Shown: in pieces, positions 62,538 to 64,000 of the stretch
How positions within the stretch are numbered: position 1 is the first letter of the stretch
How the letters are laid out: each line of letters begins with the position of its first letter
From: Pseudogracilibacillus sp.
Lineage (GTDB): Bacteria > Bacillota > Bacilli > Bacillales > Amphibacillaceae
Length of the DNA stretch: 64,000 nt
Direction of reading: 5' to 3'
Assembly (NCBI GenBank): GCA_026169815.1
Contig: JAPFDT010000027.1
Location: 30,647-94,646, forward strand
The notes under the pieces: model-generated
Told to the model about the DNA's origin: nothing
The model's database searches: none
The model's input: the letters and a program-made list of their open reading frames with translations, nothing else
Translations under genes and position numbers: made by a program

Positions 62538-63287
62538 CTAAACTCTTTTGTCATACCATTTTAACGCATTTTCATATAAAATTTTATTACGCGCTTTTTC
62601 ATCAAATAATTCTTGAATTAGTGTAATATCCTTTTCATGGAATGGTCTTTTCGCACGAGTGGACGGTAAATCTGTTCCAAACATTAGTGCATCTGGATTC
62701 GTTTCATAGATTTTTTGTAGTGCTTGTTTTACATCAAGTTCAACACGACCAAACCCTGTCGCCTTCACTTTCACACCTTTGTCTACAAGCTGTAAGAGTT
62801 GAGGTAATCCTTCCTCTGATAAACCTAAATGGTCAATTGAAATCGCTGGTAAAGACTCAATTGTCGTTTGTATAGCTGGAAGATTGTTCGCATCAATATA
62901 AAGTTCACTATGCCAACCAACTAAATCAAACACGCGTCTTGCAAAATAATCGAGCTTCGATAAATCTTCTGAGCCCCCTCTTTTTACATTAAATCGTAAT
63001 GCTTTTACACCTTTTTCATTTAAAGCTATTATTTCTTCATCTGTTACAGTGAAAGGCAATTGAGTAACCCCACAAAATTTCGGTCCTAATTTTTCTAATG
63101 CATGAAGCAAGTAGCCTTGATCAAATTGTTGGAATGACCCAGAAACAATAGCACCACCGACAATATTTAACTGGTTCACAGCTTGTTCATAATCTTCTAC
63201 AACATAACTTGGTGGAGTGTATCCTTGATTTTCAACAACTGGAAAATCATAATCAATAATGTGAAAATGTGCATCAAAAATTTTCAT
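62538..63287 (-). CDS. Metal-dependent amidohydrolase (amidohydrolase-2 family)
   Basis: A 249-residue TIM-barrel hydrolase. Metal-binding HFH is at FDAHFHIIDYDFP near residue 6; SIDHLGLSEEGLPQL near residue 148 carries the central His, and MFGTDLPSTRAKRPF near residue 205 the catalytic Asp, as in the 2-pyrone-4,6-dicarboxylate lactonase/decarboxylase group. ATG 63287 follows GGAGACACATATT. It lies 15 nt after the DUF4181 gene. The substrate is not known. Confidence 0.85.
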   Translation of the reverse strand: MKIFDAHFHIIDYDFPVVENQGYTPPSYVVEDYEQAVNQLNIVGGAIVSGSFQQFDQGYLLHALEKLGPKFCGVTQLPFTVTDEEIIALNEKGVKALRFNVKRGGSEDLSKLDYFARRVFDLVGWHSELYIDANNLPAIQTTIESLPAISIDHLGLSEEGLPQLLQLVDKGVKVKATGFGRVELDVKQALQKIYETNPDALMFGTDLPSTRAKRPFHEKDITLIQELFDEKARNKILYENALKWYDKRV

Positions 63288-63302
63288 AATATGTGTCTCC
63301 TA

Positions 63303-63737
63303 TTATCCAAATAATCCAAAGAAATTAGTACTATATATAAGGGTGACAAGGACAATAATAAACAACAATTGGATAAGCGTTGCTTTATAAGCATTCCGAT
63401 TCGGTTTATATTTCCATTCCATCACAGCTGTTAATAACTCTGATATAAAAATTAATGTAAACAATAAAAAGTACGGTTCGAGAAAAAAGATTGGTTCTAA
63501 TGGAGAGCGATATGAATTAATGAAAAAACCTACAATCATTATGCCGATAAAAATAACACGCATGATCCAATCCAACTTATGATGTTGACGATTAACTCGC
63601 TCCGCAAAAAGCAAACTTTTCTTCTTCACCTTTAATAAACGATTTATTACTAATTCAAAAAGTAAAATGACACAAAAAATACCTACTAAAAAAAGAACCA
63701 ATTTTAACCAAAAATAAATTCCGAACCCACCATACAT
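63303..63737 (-). CDS. DUF4181-like membrane protein
   Basis: A 144-residue membrane protein with four hydrophobic segments (about 7-30, 57-75, 84-104 and 118-138) and a basic first loop (NRLLKVKKKSLLFAERVNRQ). The spacing and SYRSPLEPIFFLEPYFLLFT stretch fit DUF4181 proteins of Bacillaceae. ATG 63737 follows GGATGACGGG. Array 3 of the 20-bp repeat begins about 130 nt upstream. Function unknown. Confidence 0.75.
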   Translation of the reverse strand: MYGGFGIYFWLKLVLFLVGIFCVILLFELVINRLLKVKKKSLLFAERVNRQHHKLDWIMRVIFIGIMIVGFFINSYRSPLEPIFFLEPYFLLFTLIFISELLTAVMEWKYKPNRNAYKATLIQLLFIIVLVTLIYSTNFFGLFG

Positions 63738-63868
63738 ATTCCCGTCATCCTTTATATCTATAAAAAGTTTTATTCATATGAAGGAATTCTACTTATTTAT
63801 ATACCCTTATTATTAACAACTTAAACGAGATGAAGGCAACTGAGTTTATGACGACGGAAACTTAAAAT

Positions 63869-64000
63869 ACGAGAGCAAAATCTTAAGCGGGAGAGCAAAA
63901 TCTTAAGCGGGAGAGCAAAATCTTAAGCGGGAGAGCAAAATCTTAAGCGGGAGAGCAAAATCTTAAGCGGGAGAGCAAAATCTTAAGCGGGAGAGCAAAA
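63869..64000. repeat. GGGAGAGCAA tandem-repeat array 3, running off the window
   Basis: Six and a half virtually identical 20-bp units with core GCGGGAGAGCAA and insert AATCTTAA. Only the first unit differs (ACGAGAGCAA). The array continues beyond the right edge, so its true length is unknown. Same orientation relative to the neighbouring gene as arrays 1 and 2. Confidence 0.95.

Overview
The window reads as a low-GC Gram-positive chromosome of the Bacillaceae. Evidence: a purEKB block preceded by yebE and pbuG as in Bacillus subtilis, two purine riboswitches, AGGAGG-type ribosome binding sites with frequent TTG and GTG starts, a bacillithiol-transferase-like DinB protein, a SigB-type promoter before a yfkM homologue, and betaine/osmolyte genes. 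The acidic surface protein and the betaine functions hint at a salt-tolerant organism; that is inference. Most genes lie on the minus strand. No rRNA, tRNA or CRISPR array was seen.

Layout. 0-8.4 kb: purine block on the minus strand (pbuG, yebE, purE, purK, purB, start of purL), with riboswitch-controlled leaders before purE and pbuG, plus a MOSC protein and a YfiT-like protein. 8.4-15.4 kb: a DUF3221-like lipoprotein, the pstSCAB phosphate importer with Pho boxes and a divergent PhoP-like regulator without a kinase, and an orphan MetQ-like lipoprotein. 15.7-21 kb: a small zinc-finger protein, an aconitase, the decayed remains of a sulfur-relay operon ending in an intact rhodanese, and a sortase-anchored protein with a long DGD repeat. 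22-25 kb: a betaine-binding lipoprotein and betaine aldehyde dehydrogenase. 25-39 kb is an accessory stretch: three ABC transporter cassettes (TetR-, GntR- and ECF-sigma-associated), an aromatic acid exporter-like protein, and many gene remnants (transposase, GyrI-like, chemoreceptor tail, XRE, a duplicated GntR tail, nonsense-broken small genes). 39-47 kb: two base-excision glycosylases, YfkM, Sco, a two-subunit GMC dehydrogenase and guaA. 47-55 kb: amidase, nagB, a frameshifted nagA, a ROK kinase, a GH3 homologue lacking its catalytic residues, and an aldehyde dehydrogenase. 55-64 kb: Fur-box-controlled siderophore-binding lipoprotein, His-rich lipoprotein, a broken AAA ATPase, a MerR/TipA-like regulator, small membrane and lipoproteins, UspA, an amidohydrolase and a DUF4181 protein.

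The most unusual features are: (1) three intergenic arrays of a 20-bp tandem repeat with an invariant GCGGGAGAGCAA core, each placed just upstream of a minus-strand gene; (2) a dispersed family of large palindromic elements, one of which sits in the purE leader and carries a second GC-rich palindrome nested inside it; (3) a GuaA whose glutaminase catalytic histidine is tyrosine although its ATP-pyrophosphatase half is conserved, together with a pur operon that jumps from purB to purL without purC, purS or purQ; (4) a GH3 (NagZ-type) protein in the amino-sugar cluster with all catalytic motifs altered; (5) an ECF sigma / membrane protein / ABC exporter operon that could be an uncharacterised envelope-stress module.
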